Both the position numbers and the translations under genes were made by a program. DNA of 38,470 nt, from assembly GCA_023388335.1 (NCBI GenBank), contig JAEWGL010000014.1:1-38470 (forward strand), in the 5' to 3' direction. The notes under the pieces are model-generated. The model was not told the origin of the DNA, did not search any database, and saw only the letters and a list, made by a program, of their open reading frames with translations. This stretch comes from Pseudomonadota bacterium (GTDB taxonomy: Bacteria; Pseudomonadota; Gammaproteobacteria; Pseudomonadales; Pseudomonadaceae). Of this stretch, positions 31,629 to 38,470 are shown in pieces (the stretch's first letter is position 1; each line of letters starts with the position of its first letter).

Positions 31629-33848
31629 CTAGCCAGGCTCCCGCCAGAACCGTCGCTGGCTGCGTTGTCGCTCGACCTCCCCGCCACTGCCCAGGCGCAA
31701 GCGCAGCGCGCCGTGCAGGGCAGTGTCATGAATCAGCAGCCCATGGCGCCGGTAGCGCGCGATGACTTCCGCATGGGGGTGGCCGAAGCTGTTGTAGCGC
31801 CCCCGTGAGATGAGCACACCACGGGGCGCGGTGGCCTTGAGGAAGGCTTGCGTGGAAGAGGTTCGGCTGCCGTGGTGCGGGGCCTGCAACCAGTCGACAC
31901 GCGGCGATGGCGTATCCGCAAGCCAGGCACGCTCGGCGTCGGCCTCAAGGTCGCCGGCCAGCAGCAGCCGCTCGCCCTGAGCCTCGACCAGCAGCACGCA
32001 GGAGCGCTGGTTGCTGTCGGGAGCATCGGCCCAGTGCCACAGCGTGAAGAGCACGCCATCCCATTGCCAGCGTTCGCCGCTGGCGCAGGGTTGCGCCTGC
32101 AGTGTGGCCGGCATGGCCTGCGCTTCGCCGGCGATCACCCGGATGACGGGCAGGCCGCGCTGGATGGCGCCAGCGCCACCGGCATGATCGGCATGGGCAT
32201 GGCTGATCAGCATCAGGTCGAGTTCGCGCACGCCTAGCTTGCGCAGGGTCGGCAAGACCACCCGCTGGCCCAGGTCAGCCTCGCCCAGGGCGGGCCCGGC
32301 ATCGTAGAGCAAGGTGTGGTGGCGGGTACGCAAGAGGATTGCCAGGCCTTGGCCGACATCCAGTTGCAAGACCTCGACCTGGCCCACCGGGACCTCTTCG
32401 CTCGGCACCCACAAGGCCAGCATTAGTACCGCGCCCAAGCCGCGCAAGGGTACGCCACGGGGCAGCAGCACCAGCACGGCGCCTAGGCCGACCAGCGCCC
32501 AGGCCCACAGCGGCAGCGCCGGCGGCAGCCAGGCAGGCCGCCACTGCGCTGCCACCGCGAGCAGACGAAACAAAAGATCCAGCAGGCCACCGGCCAGCCA
32601 CAGCAGCGCCTCGCCCAGGCCAGCAACCGGCAACAATACGGTGCCAAGCAAGGCCAAGGGCAGTACCGCCAGGCTGATCCAGGGCACCGCCAGCAAATTG
32701 GCCAGCGGCGCGCTGAAGCTGACCGGCAGGCCCAGCGCCAATAGCGCCGGTAACAGCCCCACCGCAATCGCCCACTGGGCGCGTGTCCAGGCCTGCCACG
32801 GCCGCCAGGCGCCCAGACGCCCGGCGAAGCTGAACACCAGCACCGCCACCGCGGTAAACGACAGCCAGAAGCCGGGCAACAGGCTGGCCAAGGGCTCGAC
32901 CAGCAGCACGCCGTTGAGCGCCAGCAGCAACGGCCAACCCGCGCCCAGTTGCCGAAAGCGCAGGCGCCAGAGCAGGACCACCGCCAGCATCAGGCAGGCG
33001 CGCTGCACCGGTACCTGGAAACCGGCCAGCAGGCCGTAGACCAGCGCTGCGGCCATGGCCAGGGCACAGGCCCAGGGCAGCCAGGGCAGCCGCCGTGGCC
33101 ACCAGCCCAGGCGCGCCAGGCCAGCGACCAGGGCGTAGACCAGGCCCGCCAGCAGGCCGATGTGCTGGCCGGAGATCACCAGCAGGTGCACCGTGCCGGT
33201 GTCCTGCAGCATTTGCCAGTCCTCACGCGGCAGACCGGCGCCATCTCCGAGTACCAAAGCCACCAGCGCCGCCTCCCGGCCATGGGCCTCGACCGCCAGC
33301 AGCCGCTGGCGCAAGCCGTCGCGCCAGCTCTTGCGCGCTGGCGACACCAGGCTGCCGGCCTTGACTGTGCCGGTGGCGCCGATGCGCTTGGCCAGCAAGC
33401 GCGCTTCAGGGTCTGGCCCATGGGGATTGAGCAAGCCATGAGGGCGCTTGAGGGACACCGCCAGGCGCCAGCGTTCACCGCTGTTGAGCGCCGGAGGGTC
33501 GAACCAGCTCAGTTGCAGGCGATGGGGCAAGGCGGCACGCCGGGAATGCGCGTCGGCCAGCTCGAAGCGCACCGAGCGCACGCCCTGCGCGGGCAGACCG
33601 ACGACCCGCCCCTCAAGCCACAGGGTGCGCCCATCCAGCTCCGGTGCCAGGCGTCCGTCCATCGCCCCCTGCGCCGACCAGCAGGCCCAGCACAAGCCGA
33701 GCAGGAAGCAGCCCACTGGCCAGCTTCGCCAGCACAGGCATGCCAGGCCGGCAAGCACCATCAGGCAAAGCCATCCGACCGATGGCAGTGACGGCAGAAA
33801 ACCCAGGCACAGTAGCCCGAGCGCAAGCGCAAACATCCCTGTGCGCAT
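31629..33848 (-). CDS. comEC: DNA internalization protein ComEC/Rec2
   Basis: Polytopic inner-membrane protein, 739 residues, that moves single-stranded DNA into the cytoplasm in naturally competent bacteria. The order is: N-terminal membrane helices (about 1-60), an OB-like DUF4131 segment (about 65-175), the Competence domain of many helices with LLVISGQHIGLLAG and FQVPVQRACLML, then a metallo-beta-lactamase-type domain from about residue 495 (LQLDVGQGLAILLRT, SHAHADHAGGAG, APHHGSRTSS). It is intact with no visible frameshift. Start: ATG at 33848 lies eight bases after GAGG. The Pseudomonas setting with exbB-exbD-lpxK is conserved, although most pseudomonads are not known to be efficiently competent. 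Confidence 0.95.
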   Translation of the reverse strand: MRTGMFALALGLLCLGFLPSLPSVGWLCLMVLAGLACLCWRSWPVGCFLLGLCWACWSAQGAMDGRLAPELDGRTLWLEGRVVGLPAQGVRSVRFELADAHSRRAALPHRLQLSWFDPPALNSGERWRLAVSLKRPHGLLNPHGPDPEARLLAKRIGATGTVKAGSLVSPARKSWRDGLRQRLLAVEAHGREAALVALVLGDGAGLPREDWQMLQDTGTVHLLVISGQHIGLLAGLVYALVAGLARLGWWPRRLPWLPWACALAMAAALVYGLLAGFQVPVQRACLMLAVVLLWRLRFRQLGAGWPLLLALNGVLLVEPLASLLPGFWLSFTAVAVLVFSFAGRLGAWRPWQAWTRAQWAIAVGLLPALLALGLPVSFSAPLANLLAVPWISLAVLPLALLGTVLLPVAGLGEALLWLAGGLLDLLFRLLAVAAQWRPAWLPPALPLWAWALVGLGAVLVLLPRGVPLRGLGAVLMLALWVPSEEVPVGQVEVLQLDVGQGLAILLRTRHHTLLYDAGPALGEADLGQRVVLPTLRKLGVRELDLMLISHAHADHAGGAGAIQRGLPVIRVIAGEAQAMPATLQAQPCASGERWQWDGVLFTLWHWADAPDSNQRSCVLLVEAQGERLLLAGDLEADAERAWLADTPSPRVDWLQAPHHGSRTSSTQAFLKATAPRGVLISRGRYNSFGHPHAEVIARYRRHGLLIHDTALHGALRLRLGSGGEVERQRSQRRFWREPG

Positions 33849-33927
33849 GATCACAGCCTCAACGCCAAAAACACCCCATCAGGCATAGATCAGCGATCAG
33901 CGTGGCTCGCTTAATATTTGTCACAAA

Positions 33928-33961
33928 GTCTGAATCAGACGGTTATGCAAAGCGGTGCATA
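33928..33961. promoter_or_regulatory. Two adjacent palindromes in the comEC/DUF2062 divergent gap
   Basis: GTCTGAATCAGAC (33928-33940) is a perfect palindrome around one central base. TATGCA (33944-33949) and TGCATA (33956-33961) form a second dyad. The last overlaps a possible extended -10 box (TGCATACT) for the DUF2062 gene, whose ATG is 30 bp further on. They are placed where a regulator would act, but no known operator is recognised. Confidence 0.4.
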
Positions 33962-33990
33962 CTGGCCCCCTCAACCCGCCGAGAGCCTAC

Positions 33991-34617
33991 ATGCCGCGCC
34001 GACTTTTCAAACGCTACATGCCGGATCCGACCAGCATTCGGGAACACAAGTCCCTGCGCTTTCTCGGCCGGCTGCTGCACGACCCCAACCTCTGGCACCT
34101 GAATCGCCATTCGGTGGCGCGGGCCATGGGTGTCGGCCTGTTCGCGGCGTTCATCCCGATCCCGATGCAGATGCTCCTGGCCGCGTGCCTGGCAATCCCG
34201 GTGCGCGGCAACCTGCCAATCGCCGTGAGCCTGGTCTGGCTGACCAACCCGATCACCATGCCGCCGGTGTTCTTCTGCACCTACAAGATGGGCGCCTGGC
34301 TGCTGCAGATACCACCGCGCACCCTGCCTGAAGAGCTGACCTTCGAATGGATCACCGATCAGCTCTCGACGCTCTGGCAGCCGTTTCTGCTCGGCTCGGT
34401 AGTGTGCGGGGTATTGCTCGGCGCCCTCGCCTATTGCCTGACCATGCTGTATTGGCGCTGGTGGGTAGGCCGCCAGTGGCGCCGACGCAAGCAGCGGCAG
34501 TCAGCTGCGCATGCCGCGGCCGCTGACCAGCAGGCGCACGCAGAGGGTGTAGAGCACCGCCGTGGCGACCAACATGAAGGTGATCGCCGTACCAATGCGG
34601 ATATCCGAAACCCCTAG
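33991..34617 (+). CDS. DUF2062 domain-containing membrane protein with extended C-terminus
   Basis: A 208-residue predicted inner-membrane protein of unknown function. The DUF2062 domain covers about residues 30-160: HSVARAMGVGLFAAFIPIPMQ, two or three hydrophobic helices, and LVWLTNPITMPPVFF, the family signature. A basic segment (VGRQWRRRKQRQ) at about 160-170 looks like the normal C-terminus; the last 38 or so residues are hydrophilic, of low complexity, and are read entirely from the antisense of the neighbouring ABC permease gene. Start: ATG at 33991 after GCCGAGAGCC; an in-frame ATG 12 codons earlier is less likely. It is divergent from comEC. Confidence 0.88.
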   Translation: MPRRLFKRYMPDPTSIREHKSLRFLGRLLHDPNLWHLNRHSVARAMGVGLFAAFIPIPMQMLLAACLAIPVRGNLPIAVSLVWLTNPITMPPVFFCTYKMGAWLLQIPPRTLPEELTFEWITDQLSTLWQPFLLGSVVCGVLLGALAYCLTMLYWRWWVGRQWRRRKQRQSAAHAAAADQQAHAEGVEHRRGDQHEGDRRTNADIRNP

Positions 34618-35280
34618 GATGCCGTAGCGGAACGAGTTGACCATGTGCAGCACGGGGTTGGCCAGGGACACGGTCTGCCAGAACGGCGGCAACAGGGTAA
34701 TCGAGTAGAACACCCCGCCCAGGTAGGTAAGCGGCGTCAGGACGAAGGTCGGGATGATCGAGATATCGTCGAAATTGCGCGCGAACACCGCATTGACGAA
34801 GCCCAGCAGCGAGAAGATGGTCGCCGTCAGCACCACCACCAGCACCGTGATACCCAGATGATGCACCTGCAGGTGGGTGAAGAAGAACGACAGCAAGGTC
34901 ACGATCACGCCCACCGCCAGGCCGCGCAGCACGCCGCCCAGGGCATAGCCGATCAGAATCGTGTGCGGCGACACGGGCGAAACCATCAACTCCTCGATCG
35001 AGCGCTGGAACTTGCTGCCGAAGAAGCTCGACACCACGTTTCCGTAGGAGTTGGTGATCACCGACATCATGATCAGTCCCGGCACGATGTACTCCATGTA
35101 GGTGAAGCCACCCATGTCGCCGATCTGCCGGCCGATCAGGTTACCGAAGATGACGAAGTACAGGACCATGGTGATCGCCGGTGGCAGCAGGGTCTGTGGC
35201 CAGATGCGCAAAAAGCGACGGACTTCGCGGTAGACGATGGTATTGAGGGCCACCCAGTTGGTTTGCAGTTCCACGCTCAT
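34501..35280 (-). CDS. ABC-2 type transporter permease (YadH-like)
   Basis: A 259-residue inner-membrane protein with about six hydrophobic helices and the ABC-2 signature (FGSKFQRSIEELMVSPVSPHTILIGY interrupted by the family helix, then GGVFYSITLLPPFWQ and NPVLHMVNSFRYG). The substrate is unknown; the YadH/NodJ branch exports lipids or polysaccharides. Start: ATG at 35280 overlaps the ATPase stop by four bases (ATGA), so the two subunits are co-translated. An in-frame extension upstream only re-reads the ATPase gene. Its last 117 bp overlap the convergent DUF2062 gene. Confidence 0.94.
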   Translation of the reverse strand: MSVELQTNWVALNTIVYREVRRFLRIWPQTLLPPAITMVLYFVIFGNLIGRQIGDMGGFTYMEYIVPGLIMMSVITNSYGNVVSSFFGSKFQRSIEELMVSPVSPHTILIGYALGGVLRGLAVGVIVTLLSFFFTHLQVHHLGITVLVVVLTATIFSLLGFVNAVFARNFDDISIIPTFVLTPLTYLGGVFYSITLLPPFWQTVSLANPVLHMVNSFRYGILGVSDIRIGTAITFMLVATAVLYTLCVRLLVSGRGMRS

Positions 35281-36209
35281 ACGGCCACCTTCGCCAGGTT
35301 TTTCTCCACCAGTGACACGAACAGCTCCTCCAGACGGTTGGTCTTGTTGCGCAGGCTCAGCACTTCGATGTTCTGCAACGCCAGCTGGCCAAACAGCGCG
35401 GTGATGCCGATATCCTTGTCCACCTGCACTTCCAGGCTGTGCGGATTGATCAACCGGCACGGATAGCCGGCCAGGTTTGGCGCCTGGGCCAGGTCATGCT
35501 TGAGATCGAGCACGAAGGTCTCCACGTGCAGTTTGCTCAGCAGCTTGCGCATGCTGGTGTTCTCGACGATGGTGCCATGGTCGATGATGCCGATGTGGCG
35601 GCACAGTTGCTCGGCTTCTTCCAGGTAGTGGGTGGTCAGGATGATGGTGATGCCTTTCTGGTTCAGTTCGGTCAGAAAGCCCCACATCGAGCGGCGCAGT
35701 TCAATGTCCACACCCGCGGTCGGCTCGTCGAGGATCAGCAGGCGCGGCTCGTGGATCAGCGCGCGAGCGATCATCAGACGGCGCTTCATGCCGCCGGACA
35801 GCGAACGCGACGGCACGTCGCGCTTGTCCCACAGGCCCAACTGGGTCAGGTACTGCTCGGCGCGCTCCTTGGCAAGCTTGGGCGGGATGCCATAGTAGCC
35901 GGCCTGGGTCACGACGATGTCGAAGGTCTTCTCGAACTGGTTGAAGTTGAACTCCTGGGGCACCACGCCAATGCTGCGCTTGAGCGCCGCAGGTTGGCGG
36001 TCCAGGTCATGGCCGAAGACGTTCACCGTGCCGCTGGTCTTGTTGACCAGGGTCGAGAGGATGCCGATGGTGGTGGACTTGCCGGCACCGTTGGGGCCGA
36101 GCAAGGCGAAGAAGTCGCCTTCGGATACTTCCAGATCAATGCCGTTGAGGGCCTGGAAGCCATTGCCGTAGGTCTTGGTGAGCTGTCGTATGGACAGGGC
36201 GGAACTCAT
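35277..36209 (-). CDS. ABC transporter ATP-binding protein (YadG-like)
   Basis: A 310-residue ATPase that powers the permease encoded directly downstream. Walker A GPNGAGKST is near residue 38, the Q-loop VPQEFNFNQ follows, the signature LSGGMKRR is near residue 138, Walker B LLILDEPTAG with catalytic Glu follows, and the switch His is in LTTHYLEEAE. The C-terminal 80 residues are the extra regulatory domain of the DrrA/YadG type. Substrate unknown. A Fur-box-like palindrome lies 114 bp upstream. Confidence 0.95.
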   Translation of the reverse strand: MSSALSIRQLTKTYGNGFQALNGIDLEVSEGDFFALLGPNGAGKSTTIGILSTLVNKTSGTVNVFGHDLDRQPAALKRSIGVVPQEFNFNQFEKTFDIVVTQAGYYGIPPKLAKERAEQYLTQLGLWDKRDVPSRSLSGGMKRRLMIARALIHEPRLLILDEPTAGVDIELRRSMWGFLTELNQKGITIILTTHYLEEAEQLCRHIGIIDHGTIVENTSMRKLLSKLHVETFVLDLKHDLAQAPNLAGYPCRLINPHSLEVQVDKDIGITALFGQLALQNIEVLSLRNKTNRLEELFVSLVEKNLAKVAV

Positions 36210-36322
36210 AGCGGGTCACGTACCGATGAAAGAAGGTTCAGGACACGCCAGGTTAAGTCACTGGCGCAGTGAGTGCGGCCAATGGTGCAAGGCCTTGGCA
36301 CACAAGTACAGTCATGTGTATT

Positions 36323-36335
36323 GATAATGACTATC
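36323..36335. promoter_or_regulatory. Fur-box-like palindrome upstream of the ABC operon
   Basis: GATAATGACTATC fits the 6-1-6 form of the Fur site (GATAAT-N-ATTATC) with one mismatch. It lies between the GST stop and the ATPase start. Neither gene pair is a classical iron gene, and no clear promoter was identified at this spot, so it may be chance in a short AT-rich stretch. Confidence 0.35.
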
Positions 36336-36365
36336 GAAGCGAGCGAGACGTTCAGCCAGAAACCG

Positions 36366-36989
36366 TCAGGTCAGTGCCGTCATCACCGCGCTCTGGTAGG
36401 CCGGGCGAGCCTTGAGGCGCTCGTACCAGGCTCGCAGATGGTGCATGTCCGGCCGCTCGATGGGCATCTCGAACCAGGCATAGACGAAGCAGCCCAATGG
36501 AATGTCACCCATGCCGATGGTCTGGCCACTGAGGTACGGCTGATGAGTCAGGGCCTGGTCGGCGATCGACAGCAGGTGGGCGCAGGCCTTGTGCGCGGCA
36601 TTGATTGCCACCCAGTCCTGCTGTTCCGGCGCAGTGCGCAGGATGCCCCAGAACAGCGGGCGGAAAGGCGTGGCCAGGGAGGACGTGGTCCAGTCCATCC
36701 ACTTGTCCGCCTCGGCGCGCTGGCGCGGCTGGTCCAGGTACCAGCCCTGGTCACGGCCGTACTGGGCACAGAGGTAGCGAACGATGGCATTGGATTCCCA
36801 GAGCGTCAGCTCGCCATCTTCGAGCGTGGGCACCAGGCCGTTGGGGTTTCGCTCACGGTACTGCGGTTCATTGACCAGGCCAAAGGCGCCGCCGGCGTCG
36901 ATCGACTCGAAGTCCAGCCCAAGTTCCTCGGCGCACCACAAGACCTTGCGCACATTGGATGAGTTCTTCCGGCCCCAGATCTTCAGCAT
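36366..36989 (-). CDS. Glutathione S-transferase family protein
   Basis: A 207-residue cytoplasmic protein with the N-terminal thioredoxin-like domain (LKIWGRKNSSNVRKVLWCAEELGL, with NGLVPTLEDGELTLWESNAI as the cis-Pro and gamma-Glu-binding ESNAI region) and a helical C-terminal domain with the N-capping IGMGDIPLG. Substrate unknown. Start: ATG at 36989 after AGGGAC; an earlier start adds six residues. It is divergent from the acyl-CoA dehydrogenase gene across 239 bp, in which no further gene or clear promoter was seen. Confidence 0.94.
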   Translation of the reverse strand: MLKIWGRKNSSNVRKVLWCAEELGLDFESIDAGGAFGLVNEPQYRERNPNGLVPTLEDGELTLWESNAIVRYLCAQYGRDQGWYLDQPRQRAEADKWMDWTTSSLATPFRPLFWGILRTAPEQQDWVAINAAHKACAHLLSIADQALTHQPYLSGQTIGMGDIPLGCFVYAWFEMPIERPDMHHLRAWYERLKARPAYQSAVMTALT

Positions 36990-37228
36990 GGCGATGTCCC
37001 TGATCAATGTAATGGATGCTCAGTCTACTCCAGGCGGCCCCCCATGATCGCTACCGGCCTCGAAATCTGGCGGCGGCGCTCTGATTGCCCGCGTCGACAC
37101 ATGCGCTGGCAACCCTTCACGAACTCCTGCCGCCATACCCTGTCACTGAACAGACGAGGCTGTCTTGTGGATGCCGTCTACGCTCTGATGGCAGGCTTGA
37201 TGCCCGATATTTCCACGGAGGATGGATT

Positions 37229-38470
37229 ATGTTGCTGTTGTGGCTGGTAGTTCTGGTGATCGGGGTGGCGTACCTTGCCCACCGACGCATTTCACCGTTG
37301 CCCGCGCTTGGCGTGGTGGCGGCCTACCTGGTGCTGATGGGCCTCTTCAGCCACGCCCCAGGATGGCTGCTGATCATCTTCTGGCTGCTGCTGGCGGCCA
37401 CCGCGGCGTTCGTGCTGCTGCCAGAGCTACGCATCCAGCGCTTCAGCGCTCCCATGTTCAGCTGGTTCCAGCGCACCCTGCCACCCATGTCGCAGACCGA
37501 ACGCGAGGCCATCGACGCCGGTACCGTGTGGTGGGACGGCGAACTGTTCAGCGGCCGCCCGGATTGGCGCACCCTGCTCGGCTACCCCGCCGCGACACTG
37601 ACCGAGGAGGAGCAGGCCTTCATCGATGGCCCTACCGAAGAACTCTGCGCGCTGGTCAGCGACTGGCAGATCGGCCAGGACCTGGACTTGCCGCCAGTGG
37701 CGTGGGATCACATCAAGGAGCATGGCTTCTTCGCCCTGATCATTCCCAAGGAATACGGCGGCAAAGGCTTCAGCGCCTACGCTCATTCCCAGGTCGCGAT
37801 GAAACTGGCCACCCGCAGCGGCGACCTGGCCTCCACCGTCATGGTGCCCAACTCCCTGGGGCCGGCCGAACTGCTCCTGCACTACGGCACCGATGAGCAA
37901 CGCAACCACTACCTGCCCCGCCTGGCTAGCGGCGACGAGATCCCCTGCTTCGCCCTCACCGGCCCGCTGGCCGGCTCCGATGCCGGCGCCATGCCGGACA
38001 CCGGGGTGATCTGCAAAGGTCAATGGAACGGCGAAGAGGTCATCGGCCTGCGCCTGAACTGGGAAAAGCGCTACATCACGCTCGGCCCGATCGCCACCCT
38101 CCTCGGCCTGGCATTCAAGGCCTATGACCCGGACCACCTGCTGGGCGAGCAGGAAGAACTGGGCATCAGCCTGGCGCTGATCCCCACCGACACCCCAGGC
38201 GTGGAGATCGGCCAGCGCCACCTGCCATTGGGCGCGGCGTTCATGAACGGCCCCAACAGTGGCAAGGACGTGTTCGTCCCGCTGGACTTCCTCATCGGCG
38301 GCCAGGCCATGCTTGGCAAGGGCTGGATGATGCTGATGAATTGCCTGTCGGTGGGCCGCTCGATCTCGCTGCCCGCGGTGGGTACCGGCGCTGCCAAGTA
38401 CACCAGCCTGGTCACAGGCCAGTACGCGCGCATTCGCGAGCAGTTCAACGTGCCGCTGGCGGCCTTCGAA
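37229..38470 (+). CDS. FadE-like acyl-CoA dehydrogenase, 3' part beyond the window
   Basis: The first 414 codons of a large acyl-CoA dehydrogenase, the first step of fatty acid beta-oxidation, FAD-dependent. The N-terminus is hydrophobic (about residues 1-65, two membrane segments), then GTVWWDGELFSGRPDW, typical of E. coli FadE-type enzymes that are longer than usual (about 800 residues). Later GFFALIIPKEYGGKGFSAYAHS and ALTGPLAGSDAG match the dehydrogenase N-terminal and middle domains. Start: ATG at 37229 follows GGAGG by seven bases. The reading frame is open to the window end. The gene has no visible PsrA or FadR site nearby. Confidence 0.93.
   Translation, partial: MLLLWLVVLVIGVAYLAHRRISPLPALGVVAAYLVLMGLFSHAPGWLLIIFWLLLAATAAFVLLPELRIQRFSAPMFSWFQRTLPPMSQTEREAIDAGTVWWDGELFSGRPDWRTLLGYPAATLTEEEQAFIDGPTEELCALVSDWQIGQDLDLPPVAWDHIKEHGFFALIIPKEYGGKGFSAYAHSQVAMKLATRSGDLASTVMVPNSLGPAELLLHYGTDEQRNHYLPRLASGDEIPCFALTGPLAGSDAGAMPDTGVICKGQWNGEEVIGLRLNWEKRYITLGPIATLLGLAFKAYDPDHLLGEQEELGISLALIPTDTPGVEIGQRHLPLGAAFMNGPNSGKDVFVPLDFLIGGQAMLGKGWMMLMNCLSVGRSISLPAVGTGAAKYTSLVTGQYARIREQFNVPLAAFE

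Noticed and set aside
37044..37250. A 68-codon open frame in the GST-acyl-CoA dehydrogenase gap
   Set aside because: No ribosome-binding site, overlaps the dehydrogenase start out of frame, and has no similarity.
33991..38470. A genomic island at the right end of the window
   Set aside because: Base and codon use match the rest, there are no integrase, transposase or direct repeats, and the gene types are ordinary for Pseudomonas.

Overview
The window looks like core chromosome of a Pseudomonas, most likely the P. putida group. The evidence is the gene order (yceD-rpmF-plsX-fabD-fabG-acpP-fabF-pabC-mltG-tmk-holB; rluC divergent from rne; comEC-exbB-exbD-lpxK-ycaR-kdsB-PTP-murB), high-GC codon use, and REP elements of the GTGGGAGCGGG type. 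There is no phage, insertion sequence, CRISPR array, toxin-antitoxin pair or defence island. I did not find a dramatic new system. The points of interest are regulatory and structural.

Layout. (1) 1-9179: a tandem tRNA-Ala/tRNA-Glu operon with a near-perfect sigma70 promoter, then gltX, uvrB (with a LexA-like box), a divergent class I aminotransferase, tRNA-Asn, a DUF1285 protein, a lipoprotein, a stand-alone moaA and a TetR regulator. (2) 9180-9529: a 350-bp gap holding a hairpin series that ends in a plus-strand terminator, a candidate small RNA with C-rich loops. (3) 9530-19324: minus-strand tatD, holB, tmk, mltG, pabC, fabF, acpP, fabG, fabD, plsX, rpmF and yceD, linking cell-wall, folate, DNA-replication and fatty-acid/phospholipid synthesis. 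The yceD end has a strong promoter placed so close to the start codon that the mRNA should be almost leaderless. pilZ, found between holB and tatD in P. aeruginosa, is absent.

(4) 19420-26942: maf (plus), a REP doublet, then sppA, a HAD phosphatase and rluC (minus), and divergently rne, with a predicted leader of about 685 nt and a C-terminal scaffold full of REER repeats. (5) 27005-33848: murB, a low-molecular-weight tyrosine phosphatase, kdsB, a Trm112/YcaR protein, lpxK, exbD, exbB and comEC, tightly packed, several with start/stop overlaps. These are mainly envelope genes (peptidoglycan precursor, Kdo activation, lipid A kinase). (6) 33928-38470: a DUF2062 membrane protein whose 3' end overlaps a convergent ABC-2 permease gene by 117 bp, the partner ABC ATPase, a glutathione S-transferase and the first part of a FadE-like acyl-CoA dehydrogenase cut by the window end.

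Functional calls rest on recognised family motifs read by eye. Promoters, operators, hairpins and the small RNA are predictions from sequence pattern alone.
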